A stretch of DNA of 64,000 bases from Enoplosus armatus (lineage: Eukaryota > Chordata > Actinopteri > Centrarchiformes > Enoplosidae). The notes beneath the pieces were generated by a model. That model ran no database searches. It was given only the letters and a program-made list of their open reading frames with translations, and was not told the origin of the DNA. Position numbers and translations under genes: made by a program. Positions within the stretch are counted from its first letter, which is position 1. Each line of letters opens with the position of its first letter. Positions 11,201 through 23,200 of this stretch are shown here, piece by piece. The DNA is taken from the NCBI RefSeq assembly GCF_043641665.1, contig NC_092193.1:12781501-12845500 (forward strand), read 5' to 3'.

Positions 11201-14200
11201 TCCAACATCCTGCCTGTTACTGCTTCTGTAGAACCATTATTCCCCAAAACCAGGGCCACATGGAGCAGATGATGACTGACTGGAAATCCTTATGAGCATT
11301 CTCAGACTAAGGCCTTTGTTTTGAACAGTAATAGAGCAGTAACCTGTTTGAGTTTGTGTATACAAAGATAACTGGAACTCGTTACTGAAAGACAGCACTG
11401 TGCTATGATCACAGCAGTTTTTTAAACGGTACCACAGCTGTGGTGCTTATGGGCCCTGCATAGTTTTTTGATGCCTAGTAAGGAAGATACTTAAAACCCA
11501 ATCTATCTGTCTGCTCTACATTTTGTTACTTTTGTTTGGTGTCACCCATATAAGTGTTCCTCCTCCAATTTCCAGCCATGCTATAGACAATATAGTATAT
11601 CCTAAAAATCCTGATTTCTGGATATCGTCCAGTTTTGTTTTAGTGTGTTTCAGCTTATGTGGATTTTAAATTAATGGTTGATTTTTGCATTAACAGACTC
11701 ATTCTCATAGTTGGCTCATATAAACATCAGATAAAGGCCTCACTTAATTGGAGAAAAGTTTATGATAGCATCCATTGGTAAATGTTTCCATATGTCAACT
11801 GCTGCTGTGACTGTGTGTACCAATATCTTTATATCTTCGAAAAGACAAATCTAGACTGACAAAATCACATTTTTTAGATGGTAAACTATGAATTGCCATT
11901 TCAAGAGGAGCTTTATTATTACCAAAAGAAAATCCTGCCTGTTCATTGCGTATTAACCTGTCTCAGCTTGTGTTGAGATCTTCCTGCTGACTTTGCTCCC
12001 CTTGATGGCCCAGATGTAGATGTTGTAGAGGACCCCAGGCCTCAGGCCAGTCAGCATGTAAGAGGTGCTGTCAGACCCGACTGGGAGTTCCTCACTAGAG
12101 CCCTCAGTGGAGCTGTAGGTTAGGATGTAGCCATCAATGTCTGCCTGGACTGGATCCCATGACACGCTGAAGCTGGACTCTGTTTCATCTCGGGGTAAGA
12201 GGTTAGCAGGAGCATCCAGTTCTAGAGGAAGATGTTAGTGGAACTAGTTAATATACTACTGATGCAAACTATGTGTATTGTTTCATTTCTCACCCAAAGG
12301 TGAACAAATGAAATCTTTTGGCATGCATTTGCTAAAAATATTAGTAATATCATGGTAATTACAAGAAGAATGTCTAGCTTCATAAACCACATCATAAAAA
12401 TGAGATACCCTCTATATATATGAGATAAGATATGTGTTTAAATCTTCCCACAGCTTTATCACCCATCACTGCCCAAATGTAGAGAATGTGAGATCCAAGA
12501 GGTGTCTCTGTACTTGAGCTCTCATCAGGGCTATAGCTAAACTTGTGTCCACTGTTTCTTGGCTGCACTTTCTCACACGACACGCTGATGATGGGCCAAG
12601 AGATTAGTTGGAGCGCCCAGTTCTGCATCACGGTTAGAGCAAGAGCTAAGAGTGAAGCGTGCTTGTCATTGTGAAAACTGAGGCCTTCTATTGTCCTCTT
12701 CTGGTAAAAGGCGTCTTGTCCTATTCAGATAAGTAGGCAGCTGCTCCAAGGATCCAGGTAAATCAGGATTTAACACATGAGTTAGAGCGTAGGAGAAAGA
12801 CTAAATATTGGGGGAATTGGGTATCATGCTAGTGAAGAGACAGCTGAATCAAAGAATTTCTCAGAATTTCTTCAGAAAGTCGGTCTTCAATCCATCCTTC
12901 GTCTGTGATCACAAACATTGGGTTGCACAGTACATGTAACTGAAATGATCATATTGTTGGATACAAGAGGCTGACATGAGGTTCCCCAACATGTTGGCTG
13001 ACTGCAGTCTGCATGACAGAGCGAAGTGTCTATTAGTCTGAGAGGAACTATGAATGGATGAAGGTTGTTTTTGTCACTTGGAAAGAATGGGCCTGAGCCC
13101 TGACTATCTCCTTATGCTCCAGGCATGACTGGCTGAGGGGAGACTGCAGGACACGCTGGAGGGATTGCACCTCTGAGCTGCTCAGGAAGAGCTGGAGTAA
13201 GTTATTGGGAGAAAGGAAAGGTCTGGGCTGCTTTGCTTGCCGTGACCCGCATAAGAAGTTGGCAAGTAGATGGATGAATACATTGGAAAATTCCTTTAAA
13301 CAAACAAGCTGATTCTGATTAGTCTACCATGTGAGAAACACATTTTTCTTTTTGGGTTTAAAAGGGAGTTCTCTTGTCAAAATAACTAATTATAGTATGT
13401 TTGATGATATAATGTATTAAACACAAACATGGCCCCACAAAAGAATATGTGAGGTGAGTATTTCTACCGAGGCATGGCTTTAATTGATCAGGTAACTGGG
13501 TTTAACAAAAAATGGTAGATTTGAGACCTGTCTCAGCTTGTGTCGAGATCTTCTCGCTGGTTTTGTTTCCTTTGATGGCCCAGATGTAGACAGTGTAGAG
13601 GACTCCAGGCCTCAGACTAGTCAGTATGTAAGCGGTGCTGTCAGGCCCCGCTGGGATCTCCCCACTAGAGCCCTCAGAGGAGTTGTAGGTTAAGATGTAG
13701 CCATCTATTTCAGACTGGGCTGGGTCCCATGACACGCTGAAGCTGGACTCTGTTTCATCTTGAGCTGAGAGGTTAGCAGGAGCATCCAGTTCTAGAGGGA
13801 CATGTTAGTAGAGCATATTAATACACTACTGATGCAAACTACAAATGAGTTGTACCAGCTCTCTTCTTTCATCTTTGGCCAAGAACTTAGTAGGATCATC
13901 TAGTCCTACATACAGAGTTGTGGTTTTGGGAATAAACTAATTACATTAATGGTTTAAAGTTACATCTAACAACCAGGTGTTGATCAGGTTACCATCTAGG
14001 AAAATAAAGAGGTTTTGAAACTTACTTTTCTTTCAAGTTGTCAAAATGTTTTAAGGAGCCTGAACATACCAGTACATTTAACCCTAAATTTGGCATTAGC
14101 TGGTCAGATAATTAAGAGCTTTGGAAGCTTTTAAACAGAAAGTCGTAGATTCGAGACCTGTCTCAGCTTGTGTTGAGATCTTCCCGCTGGCTTTGCTTCC

Positions 14201-17200
14201 CTTGATGGCCCAGATGTAGACGGTGTAGAGGACACCGGGCCTCAGGCCAGTCAGCATGTATGAAGAACTGTCAGACCCAACTGGGATTTCCTCACTTGAG
14301 CCCTCAGAGGAGCTGTAGGTTAGGAGGTAGCCATCAATTTCTGCCTGGGTGTGATCCCAAGACACCCTGAAGCTGGACTCTGTTTCATCTTGGGCCAAGG
14401 CGTTAGTAGGAGCGTCCAGCTCTGCATGGGGAGTTATGGTTAGTACAAACTGCTATAGGACATGACTACATCAAGGGCAAACATAACAACAACTACATAC
14501 ATCCAAATCAATATGATGTAGTTACACAAAACCTTCGGTCACTGTGTAAGAGGTTAGAAACATCAAACTTGGATCAAAGTGTTTGATGCTTTTTTTTTCA
14601 AAACTAGTCATTTTCTCACCAAGAAGATAAATACTTTTTAGAAACAATGAATAACTGTTGTTTAACAAATGTTGAAATAATTTCATTATTACCCAAAAGA
14701 ACCTAGTGGGACATTTTATTCTGTTGAGGTTTTGAATCCAAGTTTGACGTAATATCACATTGTTATGTAAGCAGGCGTAACTATGAGTATACTATGTTAT
14801 TTAAAGAACATGCAAACTACTATTGCAAACAATAGATGGTGACAGAACACTGTTACAGTTAAGAAAAACCTGAACCACTGATGTTGTGTGATACAATATC
14901 ACTGGTTTGGCTTCTAGATGAATCCCTCTCTATATCACTCTGGATGTTTGTGTTCTCCAAAAACAGGTAAGGAAGTGTCCACTTAAAGAAATAAAAATGA
15001 AATAATTTGCTCCATCTCATCTTTCCATCATGACAAAATCATAATTATAATAACACTTGTTGCTCTTCCCCTAATTGCTCATGTTTTCAAGCCACTTCAG
15101 ACATTTGCATCCATGTGCACTCCCGCTGGTTGATGTATGAGTGAGGTTATTGGAGCTAACAGGTCTGCTTCCCTCATTAAAAGGCACCAGTACAAATCTG
15201 AAAACTGAACCTGAATGAAAACAAGATTGAAGATGTCTATAAAAATAGAAAACAAATGGAAAAAGACATCAGGTATAAACGATATTAACAATTTTTTACC
15301 CATTTGGCTAAAAGCAATGGAAGACCATAGTGGCACAGGGGAGAGGCATTTCTGCTCACACACACACATCACAACATACCATACACCTCCAGAAGCGCGC
15401 TTGTGAAAATCATAAATTCAACAAATCATTCACAATGAATTGTTAATTACAGTAAGTGTGGATTTACATTAGTTGCTCTCACATTGTATTCCTCAACACA
15501 TCAGACATTTACACTGTCGGCATTTAACAGCTGCATCAATGCAAATGTGAGAACTATTTTTTCCATCACTGTTGACTATGTAAATGTCCTAAAAGTTTTT
15601 AGTCCCCACGTTCGACTGAATTTCTAAAGCAATTTGGATATACGCCAGTCAGAACTCAAAGGCGTTCTTCTGCTGCTCTTTCTTCAGAGACATAAAAGCA
15701 AGAAGACAGCAGCAGCTGCTAAACTTCACAACAGCAAAGATTAAGAGACAGGAGGACACAGGAGAAACAAAATAGCTGCCTTTGTTGACTAAGCAAAATT
15801 GTCTCTTCTCAAACTTCTTTCAGACATTCAGCCCCAGGCTAAACTAAATCGCCTTTAAATGAGGTGTCCAGGCTAATTATGTTAAATAGCCTTTTTCAGT
15901 GAGAGTTCAAGTCTCCCTCTTGGCAATTTAGGCAAAGAGGGGTTAGTGTGCTAAGTATAAAATGTCTACTGTGATGCTTTTTACTTATTGCCATTGCAAA
16001 ATACAAGACAAAGAAAATTGTGCACAAAACCATCACACAGAAGATCAAAAGCAAATGAATGGTGCATTGTACATAAGGGCTATTTGAGGTAAGAGCATCT
16101 TACACAAAAGAGCTTCAGAAAAAGAGACAGTTAAAACATATTTCCCTCTCTAAAGACGTCTTTCCCACACTGCCTGGAAACACTTGAGATATCTGAGAAT
16201 CACAGGTCATCGTGCGGCCATTAAAATGTGTGGAGGATAAAAAACGTTCGTAAAAACTGTGCAAACAAAAGTAGTTTATCTCTTATGTCTTACCTTTGTG
16301 GAATTCTTTATTTATTTCATATCAAACACCAGAACGTATTTATATAAAATTCATTTGTTTGTGGACACACACATACATCGATCATTCTTGTAATGAACCA
16401 GGGTCCCATTCAAAGTTTACCTGTTTCAGCTTCCGTCGAACTCTTCCTACTGACTTTATCTCCCTTGAAGGCCCAGATGTAGACAGTGTGGAGAACTCCA
16501 GGCCTCAAGCCAAGCAGCTTGTACGAGGTGCTGTCACGTCCTACAGGGATCTCGGCACTGGAGCCCTCAGCAGTGGTGTAGCTCAACATGTAGCCCTCTA
16601 TTTCTGCCTGGACCTGATCCCATGAAACTGTCGCAGTGTCCTCTGTTACTTCAGTTGTGACCAGGTTGGTAGGAGCATCAATGTCTGAGGAAGAAGAGAT
16701 ATAAAAAGGAGTAAGAAACAAGCAGACAAGTAAAAAAGGAGGTGTTTTTGTTCTTCACCGGTCTTTCCAGTCCATCTACTTTGGGTGTAGAAACTCAGAT
16801 GAGCAAGAAGCATAACCTAACTGCACCCAGGGTACAGAAAACATATCCCTGAGATATGGAATATACTGTACATAAACAACACAAACATGAAAAAAAATCA
16901 AATGGAAAAAGCCATACAATTAGCACTGTACCTGTCAGAAGAAGTATTGCTACAACTGTGAGGAACTAGTGGGAAGAATGAAGACTTGGCAACTTACTAT
17001 AGACCCAAGAGATCCTCATACCTAAGTGACAAAGGTTGTCCATCAGTGCCTTCCATAACGGCCAGTATGACAGTTACAAAAAATATTCATGTGATCTGCC
17101 ACCTCTTAAAGTTATGTTTAGGCAACTACCTGGTTAAGTGTACGAAAACATCATGGTGACTGTTGGCAGGAGACGAAAGGTGAACTGCTATCTCCAGTGT

Positions 17201-20200
17201 TGCACACTTACCTCTCCCCTAAGAGGTTTTGCTGTGCTTACGCATTACCTCCGCATGTTACTAGACCTCCAAATTAAACAACTAAATTAGTTTGTCCATG
17301 CCCTCTAGAATGACACATAAAAACGATGCCCCTGTTGGCAGGGTGACATAATTTTTCTGTGTCTGTTACAAATCATTTTTGATAAAATCAATGGTTTGGT
17401 TAGATGTAAGCACAAAAACAACTTGGTTAGGTTTAGGGTTAAAGTGAATACTTCGCTGAGGTTAGGGGACCTTCATCCTCATGGTGACAATAATAAAAAC
17501 GTGGTTACGGTTCAGTGGTAATGCTTAAGAACTGTTGGTTGGAAACGGGAAATGAACAGCGGCCTCCCTTGTTGAAGTCTGACGTTTTTGTTGACCCCGT
17601 CCTCCCTCTGCTGACTTTGCTCTATAATAACATTACCTGACTTGCTCCCTTCATAAATACCATGGCCTTGTTATCCATATTTTGTTTTTTATGAACACTC
17701 AAGATGACAAATGAACCGAGCTCCATGAAGCTCTTCAAAAGAACGTCTCCAGCATGCAGCCCAACCTATCCTCTTGTCCTGTTCACTGAGCTTCGCAGGA
17801 TGAGCTGCAGTGGGACGAGGACAGCAGAACACAGAGCTCTCTGTTCGTAAAGTCAGTGGACTTGAGGATTCACAGACACATGGGAGACGCAGGTGGAGCA
17901 GTTGGTGGTGCATGTGTGTGTGGATGGGTGTTAGTCTCTGTCGAGGGAATCTCGATGAAAGGGAAGAGAGAAGGCAACAAAGAGAGGGAGGGAAGACAGA
18001 AAATAAAAGAGTCACGGAGGCATAGTAAGACAGACACAGAGGAAGTGAAGGGAAATGTAAAAGCAATCATCATTTTGGATTATTCCTCTGGGGCAGCGGC
18101 TCAGCCGAGGTCAGTCTTGTGTCAGTGCGCCGTCTGCCATCATGAACACTGATTGATGATGCATCCAGGAGAAGAAAGGAGCTATGCAACTGTCTAACAC
18201 CATATCCCCTCTTTGTGTCTCCTCTCTTCTCCTGTTGTCACTTTTCCGTCCTTGTGGCGGCTCTTCTTGATAGTCTGTCATGAGCCAAACCACTGAAAGA
18301 ATTTATAAGAGCTCCATTTTATTAGCTTTGAGTGTTTCCTCTGAGACTTAAAAAACGAGAGGTCATTCTGTAGTCTAAGTATCTTATGTGAGCGCCACTA
18401 AGGGAGCCCAGAAAGCGTCTATCCACTCATTGTGTAAAAACACATTCATATACACAATTTACAAGATTGTACACATTCATAATGACACAGCATGTAGTAG
18501 GTATCCATCTAAATGTTTGGTCCAGTTTCTTTGAAAAAACTGGAGACTATAAAAAGCAATATTAACTCTCAAAACAAAAAAAAATCAACAGCAGTTCAAT
18601 CAATAGCACACATGTACCAAATAAATCCAACATCATCGTGTTTGTGACAACATATATTATGTTTGGCCTGTTCCTAACACGTTGTCTTTGTTGTAATAGA
18701 TTTCATGGCATGCTGCATGTTCACACAGACTGTGTACTCTTTACTATTACACTTAATAATCTCACTGTTTCACACCAGAGCTGTGAGTATCACAGGCAGC
18801 ATCGGTCACCAGGCAGGTTGTGTTTGCATCTTGTAATATGGCAGCAACAGGGAAGTGGTTGTCACGCATACTAGTAGTAATTCAATTTCAGTGGCACTGG
18901 TAGTGGCTTTTGAATTGCATTCAAAAATCACACACGTAATAGCCCAATAGTCAATTTGTTAAGTTTGCCAAGGCAGACCTCGCCCACTGTGCTATACCAT
19001 GTCCACATAGCTTTAAGAGAAACAGTCTAATCACCATACAGTATAGCCTGCAACATCTATAGTGGTATCGTTTTCCAGAAATAGTGCATCCACCAGTGCT
19101 TCACTGGGGACAGCAGAACATTTGGACCTCTAGAGAACAACCATTTAAAAATCTTAACCTTTTACTTGCTGCTTTGTCTGAAGAGGATGAACTATGCTTT
19201 TTTTAAAATCATATATTACACTACGTAATCCAAAGTGATGTTGGCTACAGATGTCCTCTAAATTCAATAAAAGTAAATTAAATGAATGGGTTTCGAATTG
19301 ATTTAAAACTGTCAGACAGCCCAAATGAACTAGGAAAGTTAAAAGCATTTGACAGTTTGAAGGAAAGTCTGCTATTGCTTTTTAACCTTCACTACAAATT
19401 AACTTAAATTGTTATTTGGTTTGTAACCATCTGAATAAAGCTTTTGTTAAACTGTGCCATGTTCTCCTTCAAAACAAAGGTTTCCTGCTTCCTCTCTGTG
19501 CTGCAGTTCCTTTTGCTCCTCTAGCTGCTGTCTTGGCTGTCTGATATATTCTATATGTTATTAGATCTTTTTTTCCAAGCACTGCTACTTTCTGAGGGCA
19601 GCTTGCATTTGCTCTGAAGTTGTATGATGGATCGAGTTTCTCCAGACGTTCTACCCCACTAGCTGCGTAGCGACACTGGCTACCGGGCTACAGAACATGA
19701 GCTGTGGCTTCGGCCATTTGGAAAACAGCTTATCCATTATGGGTGGCATGTTCAGCAGAGGCATCCACCACAAGGCGCACAGTAACAGGCTGTCTTTCAT
19801 CATTTACAGCCTCACAGCTTCACAGCCTCGCTGTACGGTGGAAGCCATACAGTGCGTCTGCGGATGGAGCAGAGGTAAAAGATGTGTCAATAGGTGCCAT
19901 TGTTTTAGAGACTATAGCATGTCAGGTGTGACATATGTGTTGTTGTTGAGTCCCACAGGCTTTTTTCATGTTTGTCCAACAATCTGTTTGTACCGTAAGC
20001 AGCTCATGACTCTTTATGACAGAACTGAATTGCCCATTTTGTCACATCTAGAAGTAGAAGTAACGCATCACATGGATGATATGAAAAGCCCTTTTTGCCA
20101 TCATAAATCATCCTCTCATTGTCCATCCACTGTACCAGCAGGCATGCTAAATTCAGTTTTGATAAACACACCATTAGACCAACAGAGTTATTTTTGTTTT

Positions 20201-23200
20201 TTCAAATTAAGCCTGTACTTTCTATATCTCTCAAAATAATACAAATCAGTTTCTATCAAATTTCCAATAGTGTGATCCAGACCTAACATGTACATAATTA
20301 GACTTTATACACACCCAAAGAAAAGCCTGGCCTCCACACAGCCCCACACTAATTGTAAACTGTAACTGATGCAAAAAACAGACTTCTGTGGGTACTTTGC
20401 TGTGTTACAGTATGTATCCATTACTAAGAGCACAAATGGCAGATCCTCCTCCAAATGCCACAACAATTGGAACACAGTGTCTTTCCTTTACCTTAGCCTT
20501 GCTACAGACACATGCATTTATGTTCACACACACATGTAAACAGGCCAAGAGAGCTGTCTCTTACCACACCAATATAATGAACAGACAAGGACATTTTCAC
20601 TTGTGATTTTTCTGGCATCTACTGTACAAAGCTGGCTCAGAAAACGCTGATGGACAGCATCTGAGCTGACAGAGAACTCCCACCAGAGCACATGAGGTGC
20701 TATAGTGTGTCCAGATAACGTAAAGTCTAAACATTCGACTCCTCCACCAAAGCCACGTCCATCTGCTTTTGGTTATGTGGGCCTTGGTGGTGACTTTATT
20801 GAATCTGAATCAGCACCAGCAGCAGCCGTGGTATGTTGTGTTTATACGTGTTATAATCTTTTGGCAGGTTAGTGACTATGAAACGTCTGCTGCAAGTAGA
20901 GATCTCTTTGGTTCTGGTGTTTTCTTAAATGTTAGCTATCATTCAACTGATAGTTAAAGGACGCCACACAGCCACCCACAGAATCACACACACATAAACA
21001 CACACATCGTCTGTATGGTGCCCCACTGGATGCACATATGGAAATCCAGAAAGAGAGTGAGGGACCACAAATAAATATGATTATAAAACATGCTAATTGT
21101 GAACTTTGAAAGACATTGAGAAAAGTGAGAAAAAGTGGAAGACAGATGGTAAAAATGAGAAGGAAATATGAAATAGTCTTTCTACAATGGAGCGTCTATA
21201 ATGAAAGGAGTCAGCTACATCCTGAGACATAAGCTCAGTTTCATACCGTAACAGTAATGTATTACGCACTGCTACATAATGCCACAAAACTGCCTATTTG
21301 GGAGCCAATATTTTAATATCCTGCCTGATTCTTGCTCTTGATTTCCCTATAACTATTTTCATTTCTCATTGTGTGCTTATTGCCACTGTGTTATATTATT
21401 CCTGCTGGTTTTCTGCTGTAACCATAGCACTTACTTTCTTCTTCTTCTTTATAGCTGTTGCTCAGTTTTTGTGTATTTCCTCCCTGTGTTCCTTTTATGT
21501 CGCACTGCGTATAACCACGCCATCCCCAGTGCAAACAGCATGTTCGGTGAGATAATAGGCGAGCGCGCTCTGCGTTGTGCCATGCCAGTCATCTTGAAAC
21601 CGGCAGAGCTGAGGACTATCCTCCTCAATCACCTCTAAGCCTTTTCGTGAAACACCTAAAATGAAGGATTGTAGCTACTGGAGTGGAGACAAGCCACTGT
21701 CTGTCTGGTGTAGATTAGCACACACACACACACACACAGAAAAAAAAGATTAGCACTGACAGTGGCCCTTGAGTACCTGACTGGCTGCAAAAGAAGAGAG
21801 GTGAGTCTTGAAAGTACCTAGCTAACACTGTTGAGTAAAAACCATTAAATTGGCTGCCTCAGGGTCTCAAAAACGAGCCATCAACCTGGAGACTGCTTTT
21901 GAACTAAGTAAGCTCTGAGGGTGGATGAGATCGAAGGTGAAGGAGGAAAGAAAATCAGGGAAATGAGAGACAGAAAAGCAGAAAATAACAAAGCACAAAT
22001 GAGCAGAAATAATGGGAGTAACTGAAGACCTGTCGTGCCATTGCGGATCATTTGTCAGTCACTTAAAAAATAACTTTAAAGCAACTGAATGTCATGACCA
22101 GCTGTTAAAGTGAAACTGTAAAATGAATTCCTCCTCACGTCCTAAAGCCAGTCCAGTGCATCAAACTCGATGCCACACCGCTAAAATCCAACATTACCAG
22201 ATGGACTCATGGTAAATCGTGGACCTTCTCACCTCAAGCATCATGGAGCATCTTGTAGTCGTTACACCGTTCATATCATGTTTCCCCTTTGGTGACCATG
22301 TTCACCACAGCCATTAGGACCTATTCAGATTATTAGGCTGTAAATTCCAGCCCTCCATCATGAACCCAAAATCGTGCCCCTTGCTGGCTGTATTCGTTAT
22401 GCTATTATCATTGGCTTTGTGTGGAAGGTAATACCAGCATGTCAGGGTTGTGCATGACAGATTATGTGTTTTCCCTTATTAGGTTCTGACCGCTGGTGAA
22501 TTATAGGTGGCTTGACAAGAGCTAAGAGCTGTCTTTGATGCTGCACCCAATTCAAAACTAAGTGGAATAATGTGGACATCCTCGCTGTGTCTTTAATGTG
22601 TTTCACCTCCACAAGTGGCTGATCTATTATTTTTAATGTCATCCAATTCAGACACAGTCAGTGGCAGCACAAACTCTCTGCAATTTCCGTCCGGTGGTAG
22701 TCCATTTGAGGAAAATTGAGCCCATTTTGGGCTTACTGATAATATACAGAATTTGCGAAAGCACTGGTCACTGAGTCACACATTAGGTTAAATGGATCGC
22801 TGATGTGTCGACACTGACCTGTGGCACCAGTGGCAGAGGAAGATTTTCCCTCAGTGGTTCCTTTGATGGCCTGCACTGAGATCTGGTACTCTGTTCCTGG
22901 AAACAGACCTGCAGAAACGCACATTTTTTTAAACTCTAAAATGGGAAAGATGTAATGAACTGCAGTCAATATAACACTCAATACCAGTAGTTCACTCAGG
23001 GCTCGGGACCCACTAACAGGTCTATAGAGGACATATTTCTGTTTCATGTTTATTTTTTCTGACTTTTCTTTCTTGCGAGATACTGGATACTTGTCAGGCC
23101 TAAAACTCCAACAAATGTAACAATCTGAGAAGGAAATTCACTTATTGGTTTACCTGATCATAACTTGTGTCCACACGGACAATAATATATGACAACGTAT

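Larger units (their letters stand above)
16685..22818. other. Largest internal tnn intron of the array region (6.1 kb), no gene recognised
   Basis: Holds a diverged interspersed repeat at 17095-17630 and a (CA)n run at 21719. A plus-strand open frame of 180 codons (19697-20239) is the longest in the window. It starts after several stops, has no recognisable domain and shows no exon neighbours, so it is treated as chance. Confidence 0.55.

Noticed and set aside
17689..18066. Minus-strand open frame of 125 codons
   Set aside because: Pyrimidine-rich, Ser/Leu/Pro translation from skewed sequence; other frames over the same DNA are equally open.
19697..20239. Plus-strand open frame of 180 codons, longest in the window
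   Set aside because: Inside a tnn intron on the other strand, no recognisable domain, odd composition (rich in Cys, His, Ser), no splice partners. Chance is more likely.
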